64,000 bases of DNA from Abyssibius alkaniclasticus (lineage in GTDB: Bacteria; Pseudomonadota; Alphaproteobacteria; Rhodobacterales; Rhodobacteraceae). This document shows positions 44,118 through 53,362 of this stretch, one piece after another. Below the pieces are notes generated by a model. That model did no database searches. It saw only the letters and a program-made list of their open reading frames with translations, and was not told the origin of the DNA. Within the stretch, counting starts at the first letter, position 1, and every line of letters starts with the position of its first letter. Position numbers and translations under genes: made by a program. Where the stretch lies: positions 2,512,501 through 2,576,500 of the forward strand of contig NZ_CP095732.1 of NCBI RefSeq assembly GCF_020447305.1, read 5' to 3'.

Positions 44118-45068
44118 CTAGCCGATCTTTGCCAAACGCGCGGCGCGGAGCCGCGCGAAATCATCGCCCGCGTGGTAGCTGGAGCGTGTCAGCGGTGTGG
44201 CGGAAACCATGAGGAAACCTTTGCCGAAAGCGGCGCGCTCATAGGCTTTGAACTCGTCCGGTGTTACAAAGCGATTTACCGCATGGTGCTTGGGCGTCGG
44301 CTGCAAATATTGCCCGATGGTCAGAAAATCGACATCGGCGGCGCGCATGTCATCCATCACCTGCATGACCGACTGTCGGTCTTCGCCCAAACCAACCATG
44401 ATGCCCGATTTGGTGAAGGCCAGCGGGTCCAGCTCTTTGACGCGCTGCAACAGCCGAAGGCTGGCGAAATAGCGCGCACCGGGCCGCACTTCGGGGTAAA
44501 GCCCGGGCACGGTTTCAAGGTTGTGATTGAACACATCGGGGCGGGCTTCAACCACCACTTCCAGCGCCTCGGGGCCGCATTTCAGAAAGTCGGGCGTCAG
44601 CACTTCAATCGTTGTTTCGGGGTTTTTGCGGCGCACGGCGCGGATGGTCATGGCAATATGCTCGGCCCCGCCATCCTCCAGATCATCCCGGTCAACCGAG
44701 GTAATAACCACATGCTTCAGCCCCAGCTTTTCAACCGCCACGGCCACGCGCCCCGGCTCGAACGCATCCAGCGCATCGGGGCGGCCGGTGGCGACGTTGC
44801 AAAACGTGCAGCCGCGCGTGCAGATCTCGCCCATGATCATCATCGTGGCATGGCCTTGCGACCAGCATTCGCCCACATTGGGGCAGCCCGCCTCTTCGCA
44901 CACCGTTACCAGCTTGTTTTCGCGCAGAATGTCGCGGGTTTTGCGATAGCCTTCGGAAACCGGCGCTTTCACGCGAATCCAGTCCGGCTTGCGCAAAATC
45001 GGCGTATCGGCCTTTTTGGCCTTTTCCGGGTGGCGCTGGGCACGGTCGCTTAGGTCACGCTGGTCCAT
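44118..45068 (-). CDS. lipA: Lipoyl synthase
   Basis: 316-residue radical SAM enzyme that inserts two sulfurs into octanoyl groups on E2/H proteins. The auxiliary cluster cysteines are in [13 protein letters not shown] and the radical SAM cluster in [26 protein letters not shown] and the C-terminal serine ligand region (TRSSYHAGD) follow. It acts with lipB (not here) and would serve the lipoyl-dependent complexes that need LpdA, encoded 3 kb downstream. Monocistronic, divergent from the catalase gene. Confidence 0.97.
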   Translation of the reverse strand: MDQRDLSDRAQRHPEKAKKADTPILRKPDWIRVKAPVSEGYRKTRDILRENKLVTVCEEAGCPNVGECWSQGHATMMIMGEICTRGCTFCNVATGRPDALDAFEPGRVAVAVEKLGLKHVVITSVDRDDLEDGGAEHIAMTIRAVRRKNPETTIEVLTPDFLKCGPEALEVVVEARPDVFNHNLETVPGLYPEVRPGARYFASLRLLQRVKELDPLAFTKSGIMVGLGEDRQSVMQVMDDMRAADVDFLTIGQYLQPTPKHHAVNRFVTPDEFKAYERAAFGKGFLMVSATPLTRSSYHAGDDFARLRAARLAKIG

Positions 45069-45213
45069 GATTCATCCTGCATTTGGGCACTGGGCTGACC
45101 ATAACGCGCCACGCCAGCCAGTCCAAGCGCGAAAGCTGGCTGCATAACGGCATTGCGATTTTCATCTGCCTGCGAATCCGTTAGAACGGGCGCAACAAAC
45201 AAAGGAGACCAAC

Positions 45214-46659
45214 ATGGCCACACCCCCACGTATGACAACCACCGCCGGCGCACCCATCGCCGACAACCAGAACAGCCAAACCGCCGGCCCGCGCGGCCCG
45301 GTTTTGCTGCAGGATTATCAGCTGATTGAAAAGCTGGCCCACCAGAACCGCGAACGCATTCCCGAGCGTGTTGTCCACGCCAAGGGCTGGGGCGCCTTCG
45401 GCACGCTGACCGTAACGCATGACATTTCAAAATACACCCGCGCCGCCGTGTTCAAAAAAGGCACGAAAACCGACATGCTGGCACGGTTTTCCACCGTTGC
45501 AGGCGAATTGGGGGCCGCCGACCACGAACGCGACGTGCGCGGCTTTGCGCTGAAATTCTACACATCCGAAGGCAACTGGGATTTGGTTGGCAACAACACC
45601 CCGGTGTTTTTCGTGCGCGACCCGCTGAAATTCCCCGATTTCATCCACACCCAAAAGCGCCACCCGCGCACCAATCTGCGCAGCCCCAATGCGATGTGGG
45701 ATTTCTGGAGCCTCAGCCCCGAAGCACTGCATCAGGTGACGATCCTGATGTCTGACCGTGGCCTGCCACAAACGCCGATGCAGATGAACGGCTATGGCAG
45801 CCACACCTATTCCTTCTGGAATGATGATGGCGAGCGGTTCTGGGTGAAGTTCCACTTCAAAACCCTGCAGGGCCACGCGCATTTCACCAATGAAGAGGGC
45901 AATGCCAAAATCGGCCAAACCCGTGAAGGCTATCAGGAAGCGCTGTTCGGCGGCATCGAGGCCGGCAATTTCCCCAAATGGCGGGTTTGCGTGCAGATCA
46001 TGCCGGAAATGGATGCGGAGAAGACCGAGTATAACCCCTTCGACCTTACCAAAGTCTGGCCGCATGGCGACTATCCGCTGATTGATGTTGGCGTGATGGA
46101 GCTGAACCGCAACGCCGACAACTACTTTGCCGAAATCGAACAGGCGGCCTTCAGCCCCAGCAATATCGTGCCCGGCATCGGCTATTCGCCCGATAAAATG
46201 CTGCAGGCGCGCGTGTTCTCCTATGCCGACGCGCATCGCTACCGGCTTGGCACGCATTACGAGGCACTGCCGGTCAATGCGCCGAAATGCCCGGTTCATC
46301 ACTATCACAAAGATGGCAGCATGAACTTTTTCGGCCAGAAAACCGGCGCGGGCGATGCCTATTACGAGCCGAACTCGATGGGCGGCGCGGCTGAAGACCC
46401 AAGCGTTGCCGAGCCGCCCTTGCGCATTTCGGGTGATGCGGCGCGCTACAACCACCGCGATGGCAATGACGATTACAAACAGCCCCGCGCCCTGCACGAC
46501 CTGATGGATGAAGGCCAGCGCGCCCGGCTTTACGCCAACACCGCCGCCGCAATGCAAGGGGTGGATGAGGCGATTGTGAACCGCGCCCTTGGCCATTACG
46601 ACAAGATCTCGCAGGCCTATGGCGATGGTATTCGCGCCGCCCGCGCCGCGCTCAAGTAA
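45214..46659 (+). CDS. katA: Monofunctional heme catalase, clade 3 type
   Basis: 481-residue small-subunit catalase that dismutates hydrogen peroxide. Active-site His is in [12 protein letters not shown], Asn in [12 protein letters not shown], and the proximal heme Tyr in [14 protein letters not shown]. Length and lack of a C-terminal flavodoxin-like domain fit clade 3. No signal peptide, so cytoplasmic. AAAGGAG precedes ATG 45214. A terminator follows at 46664. The 145-bp upstream region could hold an OxyR site, but I do not see a convincing one. Confidence 0.97.
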   Translation: MATPPRMTTTAGAPIADNQNSQTAGPRGPVLLQDYQLIEKLAHQNRERIPERVVHAKGWGAFGTLTVTHDISKYTRAAVFKKGTKTDMLARFSTVAGELGAADHERDVRGFALKFYTSEGNWDLVGNNTPVFFVRDPLKFPDFIHTQKRHPRTNLRSPNAMWDFWSLSPEALHQVTILMSDRGLPQTPMQMNGYGSHTYSFWNDDGERFWVKFHFKTLQGHAHFTNEEGNAKIGQTREGYQEALFGGIEAGNFPKWRVCVQIMPEMDAEKTEYNPFDLTKVWPHGDYPLIDVGVMELNRNADNYFAEIEQAAFSPSNIVPGIGYSPDKMLQARVFSYADAHRYRLGTHYEALPVNAPKCPVHHYHKDGSMNFFGQKTGAGDAYYEPNSMGGAAEDPSVAEPPLRISGDAARYNHRDGNDDYKQPRALHDLMDEGQRARLYANTAAAMQGVDEAIVNRALGHYDKISQAYGDGIRAARAALK

Positions 46660-46663
46660 CACG

Positions 46664-46692
46664 AAAAGGGGCAGGTTCGCCCTGCCCCTTTT
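46664..46692 (+). terminator. Rho-independent terminator after the catalase gene
   Basis: AAAAGGGGCAGG (46664-46675), 5-nt loop, CCTGCCCCTTTT (46681-46692). A perfect 12-bp stem with flanking A and T runs, so it could act in both directions. Confidence 0.88.
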
Positions 46693-46712
46693 CATTTTCG
46701 CCATGCGCGCCC

Positions 46713-48155
46713 ATGATTGCGCGCATGAGCGATTCCCCCTCCCTGGACCCCGATGACTGGACCGCATTTCGCGCCGCCGCCCATGCGGCACTTGATGCGG
46801 CAATCGACCATATCGAAGGGCGCGGCGATGCGCCCGTTTGGCGCGCGCCAAGCGATGCAAGCCGATCGGCATTTACCGCCACCCTGCCCCTTGCGCCGAC
46901 TACGCCCGAGGCGATTGCCCAGGACATTGCCGCGCATATTCTGCCGCATGATGTGGGCAATACGCATCCACGGTTTTTCGGCTGGGTGCATGGCAGCGGC
47001 ACGGCGCAGGGCATTGTGCCGGCAATGTATGAGGCGGCAATCAACGCCAATCTCGGCGGTCGGCACCATGCACCAGCACTTGTAGAAAAGCAGCTAAGGG
47101 ATTGGATTGTCGAAATTTTCGGCTTTCCGGCTGCGGCGTCCGGCCTGGTGGTTTCGGGCACTTCGGTGGCAACGCTCATCGCGCTTTCTGCCGCGCGTTT
47201 GCGGGCATTGGGGCCAGATGTGCGCCGCAAAGGGCTGGCGGATGCACCGCGCCTTGTCGGCTACACCTCGGCACAGGCGCATAGTTGCCTTGCACGGGCA
47301 TTTGATATGCTCGGGCTTGGAACCGAGGCGCTGCGCATCATCCCGGTTGATGATGTTTTTCAGATGAATATCAAGGCACTAAAGGATGCAATTGACGCGG
47401 ATAAAGCCGCCGGTTTGCGCCCGTTCTTCGTGGCAGGCACCGCCGGTTCGGTGAATGTCGGTGCGTTCGACGACCTGAGCGCACTTGCCGATATCTGCGC
47501 TGAACACGGCCTGTGGTTCCATGTCGATGGCGCTTTTGGCGCACTCACGCAGCTTGTGCCGGAACTGCGCCCGCGCGTGGCGGCAATCGCACGTGCAGAT
47601 TCGCTCGCCTTTGACTTTCACAAATGGCTGCATGTCACTTATGATGCAGGATATATTCTGATCAGGAACGAGGCCGAACACCGCGGTGCCTTTGCTGAAC
47701 GGCCCGATTATCTGGCGCCGGCCACGCGCGGGCTGGCAGGCGGCAACCCCTGGCCGGTCGACTATGGGCCAGAGCTTTCGCGCGGGTTTCGGGCGCTGAA
47801 AATCTGGTATCATCTGCGGCTGTTCGGGCTGGAACGGCTGGGCGAAAAAATCGCCGATAACTGCGCACAGGCGCGCTATCTGGCGGCGCGGGTCGATGCG
47901 CAGCCTGCCCTAACCCGGCTTGCACCCGTTTCGCTGAACATCTGCTGTTTTCGCTATGATGCATCCGATGCGGTGAATGACGAAATTGTCGTGCTGTTGC
48001 AGGAACGCGGTATCGCGGCACCCTCGACCACGAAAATCGACGGACAGACGGCCATTCGCGTGAACATCACCAACCACCGGACGACGCGCGCCGATCTGGA
48101 TGCCTTGCTGGCGGCCGTGCTGGATATCGGGCGCGAACGCAGCGCAAAAACCTGA
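46713..48155 (+). CDS. Pyridoxal-phosphate-dependent decarboxylase (group II, aromatic-type)
   Basis: 480-residue PLP enzyme of the DDC/GAD/HDC group. Landmarks: HPRFFGWVHGSGTAQGI, VVSGTSVATLIALSAAR for phosphate binding, HVDGAFGALTQL with the Asp contacting the PLP ring, and the Schiff-base Lys in FDFHKWLHV. The substrate, probably an aromatic or acidic amino acid, cannot be assigned; the family also contains aldehyde synthases. ATG 46713 and ATG 46725 are both possible, neither with a clear Shine-Dalgarno. It lies alone between the catalase terminator and a palindromic repeat. Confidence 0.88.
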   Translation: MIARMSDSPSLDPDDWTAFRAAAHAALDAAIDHIEGRGDAPVWRAPSDASRSAFTATLPLAPTTPEAIAQDIAAHILPHDVGNTHPRFFGWVHGSGTAQGIVPAMYEAAINANLGGRHHAPALVEKQLRDWIVEIFGFPAAASGLVVSGTSVATLIALSAARLRALGPDVRRKGLADAPRLVGYTSAQAHSCLARAFDMLGLGTEALRIIPVDDVFQMNIKALKDAIDADKAAGLRPFFVAGTAGSVNVGAFDDLSALADICAEHGLWFHVDGAFGALTQLVPELRPRVAAIARADSLAFDFHKWLHVTYDAGYILIRNEAEHRGAFAERPDYLAPATRGLAGGNPWPVDYGPELSRGFRALKIWYHLRLFGLERLGEKIADNCAQARYLAARVDAQPALTRLAPVSLNICCFRYDASDAVNDEIVVLLQERGIAAPSTTKIDGQTAIRVNITNHRTTRADLDALLAAVLDIGRERSAKT

Positions 48156-48222
48156 GCCGCCCCGGGCCTGACCCGGGGCCTCGACCCTGACGCAGAGGTC
48201 CCGGGTCAGGCCCGGGACGGCG
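48156..48222. repeat. GC-rich palindromic repeat, copy 2
   Basis: Arms CCCCGGGCCTGACCCGGGGCC and GGTCCCGGGTCAGGCCCGGGAC, with about 16 nt between them. Its minus strand aligns to the plus strand of the copy at 13162-13232, arm for arm. It sits at the convergent junction of the decarboxylase gene and lpdA. Confidence 0.8.
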
Positions 48223-48240
48223 TGGTGCATGTTGAAACCT

Positions 48241-49635
48241 CTAGAAGTGGATGGCCCGCCCATAGGCATCCAGCACCGATTCATGCATCATTTCCGACAG
48301 GGTCGGATGCGGGAAGACGGTGTGCATCAGGTCTTCCTCGGTGGTTTCCAGCTGACGGCCGACGATATAGCCCTGAATAAGCTCGGTCACTTCGGCGCCG
48401 ACCATATGCGCGCCCAAAAGCTCGCCTGTTTTGGCGTCAAACACGGTTTTGACCATACCCTCGGCCTCGCCCAATGCAATGGCCTTCCCGTTGCCAATAA
48501 AGGGGAAGCGCCCGACCTTGATGTCATAGCCCGCCTCCTTTGCCTTGGCTTCGGTCAGGCCAACGCTGGCCACCTGCGGATGGCAATAGGTGCAGCCGGC
48601 AATGCTGCCCGGCTTGATCGGATGCGCGTGCTTACCGGCGATCAGCTCGGCCACCATCACGCCCTCATGGCTGGCTTTATGGGCCAGCCACGGCGCGCCG
48701 GCGATATCGCCAATCGCATACAGCCCGTCAACGCCGGTGCGGCAGAACTCATCTGTAATGACATGGGTGCGATCAATTTTTACGCCCGCGTCTTCCAAGC
48801 CAAGCCCCTCGACATTGCCGACGATGCCCACGGCTGAGATGACGGTGTCAAACTCCAGCTTCTCGACCTTGCCGCCAAGCTCGACATGGGCGATGACCTT
48901 GTCGGCAGAACGGTCAAGCTGCTTGACCATCGCCTTTTCCATGATCTTCATGCCCTGTTTGACGAAAGACTTCTTCGCAAAGGCGGAGATTTCGGCATCT
49001 TCCACGGGCAGAACACGGTCCATCACCTCGACCACCGTCGTATCGGCGCCCAGCGTGTTGAAGAAGCTGGCAAATTCAATGCCAATGGCGCCAGAGCCGA
49101 TGACAAGCAGCTTTTTGGGCATATGCGGCGGCTGAAGCGCGTGGCGATAGGTCCAGACGCGCTTGCCATCGGCCTCCAGCCCCGGCAATTCGCGCGCCCG
49201 CGCACCCGTGGCGACGATAATGCTTTTGGCCTGCAACTCGTCGCTGCCCCTGTCGGTTTTCACGGCAACCTTGCCTGCGCCCGCCAACTTGGCCTCGCCC
49301 ATGATCACGGTGACCTTGTTCTTTTTCAGCAAATGGCCCACGCCGCCGGAAAGCTGCTTGGCCACCCCGCGCGAACGTTTCACCACCGCGTCGATGTCAT
49401 AGCCGATCTTGTCGGCCGACAGGCCAAACTCTTTGGCCCGCTCCATCAGGTGGAACACTTCGGCAGAGCGCAGCAAGGCTTTGGTGGGGATGCAACCCCA
49501 GTTCAGGCAGATGCCGCCAAGGTTTTCGCGCTCGACCACGGCAACCTTTTTGCCAAGCTGTGCCGCCCGGATGGCCGCGACATAGCCGCCCGGGCCGGCA
49601 CCAATTACCACAACATCGAAAACCTGCGCTGCCAT
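48241..49635 (-). CDS. lpdA: Dihydrolipoyl dehydrogenase
   Basis: 464-residue FAD enzyme (E3) reoxidising dihydrolipoyl groups of 2-oxoacid dehydrogenase and glycine cleavage complexes. FAD motif GAGPGGYVAAIRAAQLG, redox disulfide GGICLNWGCIPTKALL (Cys pair near residues 45 and 50), NAD motif VIGSGAIGIEFASFF and the C-terminal HPTLSEMMHE with the catalytic His/Glu. ATG 49635 has GGAGAAC 7 nt upstream. No E1 or E2 gene is adjacent. The active-site and C-terminal motifs are complete. Confidence 0.96.
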   Translation of the reverse strand: MAAQVFDVVVIGAGPGGYVAAIRAAQLGKKVAVVERENLGGICLNWGCIPTKALLRSAEVFHLMERAKEFGLSADKIGYDIDAVVKRSRGVAKQLSGGVGHLLKKNKVTVIMGEAKLAGAGKVAVKTDRGSDELQAKSIIVATGARARELPGLEADGKRVWTYRHALQPPHMPKKLLVIGSGAIGIEFASFFNTLGADTTVVEVMDRVLPVEDAEISAFAKKSFVKQGMKIMEKAMVKQLDRSADKVIAHVELGGKVEKLEFDTVISAVGIVGNVEGLGLEDAGVKIDRTHVITDEFCRTGVDGLYAIGDIAGAPWLAHKASHEGVMVAELIAGKHAHPIKPGSIAGCTYCHPQVASVGLTEAKAKEAGYDIKVGRFPFIGNGKAIALGEAEGMVKTVFDAKTGELLGAHMVGAEVTELIQGYIVGRQLETTEEDLMHTVFPHPTLSEMMHESVLDAYGRAIHF

Positions 49636-49714
49636 ATTCTTGTTCTCCAAAACTATGTTGGCCTATAGTTAGCCAATAATTCCTGTCTTAGCCATAATGC
49701 CCGATGAATGGCCG

Positions 49715-50305
49715 CTATGCACCAGCCGAAAGGGTATCGACGATTTTGCCATAGCCGCCATCATCCAGATAGGCCTGCTCGGCCGCCGAGGATGTGCGCG
49801 ACATCATGATATTGCGCGTTGGAAACCGGCCGAATTTGCGGATGATCTCGCGGTGTGCGCGCGCGTGCAGCAGCATGGTGCCGCCTTCGCTGCGGCCCTT
49901 GAAGGCGCGCACCGAAGCATCCTGGTCGGCGTTGCATTCGGCGTGCATGAGCGGCATGTAGTAAATGCTGCGCGCAGGCTCGGCTGTGGCGATATCATCG
50001 CCGCGCGAAAGCGCAAATTTTGCAACCTTGCGCGCGCCGCTATCTGTAGCGAAGGCGCGGCCATCTTCGCGGAACATGTTGCGCGGGAACTGGTCGAGCA
50101 AAATGACCAGCGCCAATGTGCCCTGCCGCGTTGCCAGCCAGTCTTTCAGCAAGCGGTCGCGCGCCAATTCATAGGTTGCCATGAAGCGGCTGGTGATTGT
50201 CGCATCCAACGCGTCGGATTGGCTGAACCAGCCTGCCGGGCCAACCTCGTCTATATAGAACGCGTTGATATCTTCTGGCGTGATACTGTGTGTGATCTTG
50301 CTCAT
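49715..50305 (-). CDS. DUF924 family protein
   Basis: 196-residue soluble helical protein of DUF924 (TPR-like fold). It has FYIDEVGPAGWF at the start, LALVILLDQFPRNMFR with the family's D-Q-F-P-R-N motif, FATD, YYMPLMHAE and HREIIRKFGRFPTRN. Function is unknown. It follows the MFS transporter gene with a 4-bp overlap, so the two are co-expressed. Confidence 0.9.
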   Translation of the reverse strand: MSKITHSITPEDINAFYIDEVGPAGWFSQSDALDATITSRFMATYELARDRLLKDWLATRQGTLALVILLDQFPRNMFREDGRAFATDSGARKVAKFALSRGDDIATAEPARSIYYMPLMHAECNADQDASVRAFKGRSEGGTMLLHARAHREIIRKFGRFPTRNIMMSRTSSAAEQAYLDDGGYGKIVDTLSAGA

Positions 50306-51561
50306 GAGCGCTGCTCCCCGTCCGCATGGGCTTTATCAATCGCGAATTCCTGTGCTGCCTCGGCGACAACCACAGTCGACTGCGGCATGACGGTGGTGAA
50401 GCCTGTTTGCAACCCGATCGAAATGCTTGCGCGTCTGGTCATACGATAGAGGCCATAGGCGCCAATACCACCGAAAAATGTGGCCATGCCGCCAAAAAAC
50501 GCGCCCGCACCCCAGTTTGACATCATCCAGCCGATGAGAATGGGCGCGCCAATAGCCCCGATGCCGTTCAGAAAGATCAGCCCGCCCGAGGCCGAGGCCA
50601 TATCTTCCTGCTGCAAATGGTCGTTCGTATAGGCGATAAGCAGCGAATAAAGCGGGTTGGCAACGCCACCCATGATGGCCGCCAAAATCAGCAGCACGGC
50701 GAAGGTTTCGTAAACGAAAATGCCGATCGTCATGGCGCTGGCGGCCAGAATGGTCAGCGCGATGATCAGCTTGCGCCGGTCCATCCTGTCGGACAGATAG
50801 CCGATCGGATATTGCGCCACCATGCCGCCGATATAGATGACCGCCACAAAGATCGAGATTTCCCTGACACTCAGGTTGATCTGCGTGCCAAACACCGCCG
50901 CCATGCCGAACTGGATGGAAAAGACCGAGCCAAGCAGCATTGTGCCGACACAGCCCAAAGGTGAGGTGATAAAAAGCTGGCGCAATGTCATGGGTTTGGT
51001 GGCACGAAACACCGGTGCAGGGCTGACCGAAAGCAGGATCGGCAGGAAGGACATTGACACCAGCACCGACATGACGACAAACAGGATATAGCCGCTCGGG
51101 TCGGCAAAGTTCAGCACGACCTGCGCCGAAATGATCCCCATCATCTGCACGATCAGATAGGCCGAAAGCGCCTGACCACGGGTTTCATTGGTGGCCGCAT
51201 CGTTGAGCCAGCTTTCGGCCACAACGTAAACGCCGGAAAACGAAAACCCGACCAACACCCGCATTACCATCCAGACATAGGGGTCGGGCCAAGCGGCATA
51301 AAGGATAAAGGCGGCTGAAATCAGCGAGCCGAGGGCGGCAAAAACCCGCACATGGCCAACGCGGCGGATCATATGCGGTGCAAGCCGCGAGCCAAGCAAG
51401 AACCCCAGAAAATAACCCGACATGATGAAGGCCATGATCTGCGGGTCAAACTTTTCGTAGGCGCCGCGCACCCCCAGCAAGGTGCCTTGCAGCCCGTTGC
51501 CCAGCATCAGCAGCAGCATACCCAGCAGCAAGGCCCAGGAGTTCTTGAGAATGATCAGCAT
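50302..51561 (-). CDS. MFS transporter, YcaD-like
   Basis: 419-residue inner-membrane transporter with 12 predicted helices. MFS signature regions lie between helices 2 and 3 (SRLAPHMIRRVGHVR) and 8 and 9 (GYLSDRMDRRKLI). VGFSFSGVYVVAESWLND is typical of the YcaD-type subgroup. Substrate unknown. The C-terminal 40 residues are a cytoplasmic tail. It is upstream of the DUF924 gene with a 4-bp overlap. Confidence 0.9.
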   Translation of the reverse strand: MLIILKNSWALLLGMLLLMLGNGLQGTLLGVRGAYEKFDPQIMAFIMSGYFLGFLLGSRLAPHMIRRVGHVRVFAALGSLISAAFILYAAWPDPYVWMVMRVLVGFSFSGVYVVAESWLNDAATNETRGQALSAYLIVQMMGIISAQVVLNFADPSGYILFVVMSVLVSMSFLPILLSVSPAPVFRATKPMTLRQLFITSPLGCVGTMLLGSVFSIQFGMAAVFGTQINLSVREISIFVAVIYIGGMVAQYPIGYLSDRMDRRKLIIALTILAASAMTIGIFVYETFAVLLILAAIMGGVANPLYSLLIAYTNDHLQQEDMASASGGLIFLNGIGAIGAPILIGWMMSNWGAGAFFGGMATFFGGIGAYGLYRMTRRASISIGLQTGFTTVMPQSTVVVAEAAQEFAIDKAHADGEQRS

Positions 51562-51624
51562 ATATGGCCTTTTGAAAGTAAATTGCGGTCAATCTGCACG
51601 GGTTAGACTAGCACGTCGCGCCAA

Positions 51625-52683
51625 TCACGTAAGGTCGGGCAACAAAAGCGACGAATCGCCATAAGAAAAGAAGCGGTAGTTTTGGGCAATGGCATGGGCA
51701 TAGACTTCGCGCATCCGCCCCAGCCCCATCAGGGCCGAGACCAGCATCAGCAGGGTTGAACGCGGCAGGTGGAAATTGGTCATCAGCCCGCTGGTGGCCA
51801 GAAATTCATAGCCCGGATGGATGAAGATATCGGTCTCACCCTGCCACGGCGCAACAACGCCCTTGGCGGTGGCCGCAGATTCGATAAGCCGCAGCGCGGT
51901 CGTGCCCACCGGAATTACGCGCCGCCCCTCGGCATGGGCGCGGGTGATGGCATCGGCGGACGCGACCGAGATTTCACCCCATTCGGCGTGCATCTTGTGG
52001 CTGGCAATGTCATCGACCTTCACCGGCAAGAACGTGCCCGCGCCCACATGCAGGGTGACACGGGTGCTTTCAACACCCTTTGCGGCAAGCGCGCCAAGTA
52101 ATGCAGCATCGAAATGAAGCGAGGCTGTGGGCGCCGCCACGGCACCGGGGCGGCTGGCGAATACGGTTTGGTAATCGGCCCGGTCGGCCGCATCGGCGGC
52201 GCGGCGGCTGGCAATATAGGGCGGCAGGGGCATATCGCCCGCAGCCTCAATCGCGGCATCAAGTGCTTTGCCGGTTTGATTGAAGCGCAGTTCAACCTCT
52301 CCCTGGTCGCGGGCGGTAACTTCGGCGGCCAACCCTTGCGCAAACTCTACCCTGTCGCCCAGTTTCAGCCGTTTGGCGGGGCGGGCGAGCGCGCGCCAAT
52401 GGTCGGCGCCCAGCCGGGTGATGAGGTTAAAGCCCACCTGTGCGCGGCCCGAACCATCGGATGTTGCGCGCAGGCGTGTGCCAGCCAGATAGGCCGCCAG
52501 CACCCTGGTGTCGTTGAACACCAGCAAATCACCCTTTCGCAGAAAGGTGCCAAGCGCGTGAACATGGCTGTCTTCCATGCGTTTTGGCCCGGCGACCAGC
52601 AGCCGCGAGGCCGGGCGGGGCTGGGCGGGGCGCAATGCGATCAGCGCCTCGGGCAGGTCAAAATCAAAATCATCGGTGCGCAT
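51625..52683 (-). CDS. queA: tRNA preQ1(34) S-adenosylmethionine ribosyltransferase-isomerase
   Basis: 352-residue enzyme making epoxyqueuosine at tRNA wobble position 34. Motifs: [18 protein letters not shown] at the N-terminus, [29 protein letters not shown] and the C-terminal [17 protein letters not shown]. Typical length. It serves the GUN-anticodon tRNAs, including the tRNA-Asn encoded at 2366. It is divergent from the peroxiredoxin gene, with 90 bp between them. Confidence 0.96.
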   Translation of the reverse strand: MRTDDFDFDLPEALIALRPAQPRPASRLLVAGPKRMEDSHVHALGTFLRKGDLLVFNDTRVLAAYLAGTRLRATSDGSGRAQVGFNLITRLGADHWRALARPAKRLKLGDRVEFAQGLAAEVTARDQGEVELRFNQTGKALDAAIEAAGDMPLPPYIASRRAADAADRADYQTVFASRPGAVAAPTASLHFDAALLGALAAKGVESTRVTLHVGAGTFLPVKVDDIASHKMHAEWGEISVASADAITRAHAEGRRVIPVGTTALRLIESAATAKGVVAPWQGETDIFIHPGYEFLATSGLMTNFHLPRSTLLMLVSALMGLGRMREVYAHAIAQNYRFFSYGDSSLLLPDLT

Positions 52684-52773
52684 CGCAGCCCTCGTTGTTG
52701 CTGCCCCAATAACGAGGATTGCCGCCCAACAAAACCCCTTGTTTGTGTTTGGCGATTATGCTCTGGCAGGGAT

Positions 52774-53229
52774 ATGCCGATAAGCCTGCACAGCCCCTGC
52801 CCCGCCTTCGATTTGCCCGTAACGCCGGGCGAAACCCTTGGCAATTCCGCCTTGCTTGGTGCGCCCTTCGTGCTGTTTTTGTATCCGCGCGACAATACCA
52901 GCACCTGCACCACCGAGGCGCTGGCCTTTGCCGCTGCCCTTCCGGCATTTGCGGCCCAAAACTGCCGTGTGATCGGCTGTTCGGCCGATAGCATTGCCAG
53001 CCACAAGAAGTTCCAGGCCAGGCACGGTTTTGACCTGCCCCTGCTGTCGGACCCTGATCGCCTGCTAATAGAGCCGCTTGGCGCCTGGGTTTTGAAAAAG
53101 CTTTACGGTCGCGACTATATGGGCATTCAGCGTTCGACCTTTTTGTTTGATGCACGGGGCAGGCTGCAAGCCGAATGGCGCAATATCCGCGTTAAAGGCC
53201 ATGTCGAGACGGTGTTGGCCGCGCTCTAG
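52774..53229 (+). CDS. bcp: BCP-type peroxiredoxin lacking the usual resolving cysteine
   Basis: 151-residue thioredoxin-fold peroxidase of the BCP/PrxQ class. The PxxxTxxC motif is in YPRDNTSTCTTEAL with peroxidatic Cys45. Position 50, where E. coli BCP has its second cysteine, is Leu; other cysteines are Cys9, Cys64 and Cys69. The C-terminal RSTFLFDARGRLQAEWR is family-like. Start ATG 52774 follows CAGGGA very closely; the longer frame upstream is antisense to queA and is not used. Confidence 0.9.
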   Translation: MPISLHSPCPAFDLPVTPGETLGNSALLGAPFVLFLYPRDNTSTCTTEALAFAAALPAFAAQNCRVIGCSADSIASHKKFQARHGFDLPLLSDPDRLLIEPLGAWVLKKLYGRDYMGIQRSTFLFDARGRLQAEWRNIRVKGHVETVLAAL

Positions 53230-53362
53230 CTCGGCGGCGGTTCCCTGCCGAAACGCCGCGTATCGGCGAAAAATCATTGCGAAAGCGGGCCAAAATCCCT
53301 ATCGCTAAGCGCGACAGTGTATAACAAGCCCATCAGGGCGAATTATCTAGGGCACCTAACCT

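Noticed and set aside
46664-46692. Possible mobile-element end or repeat
   Set aside because: It is a simple perfect hairpin with T run, fully explained as the catalase terminator.
45427-46872. Minus-strand open frame of 481 codons
   Set aside because: Antisense to the catalase gene and has no recognisable domain; shadow frame.
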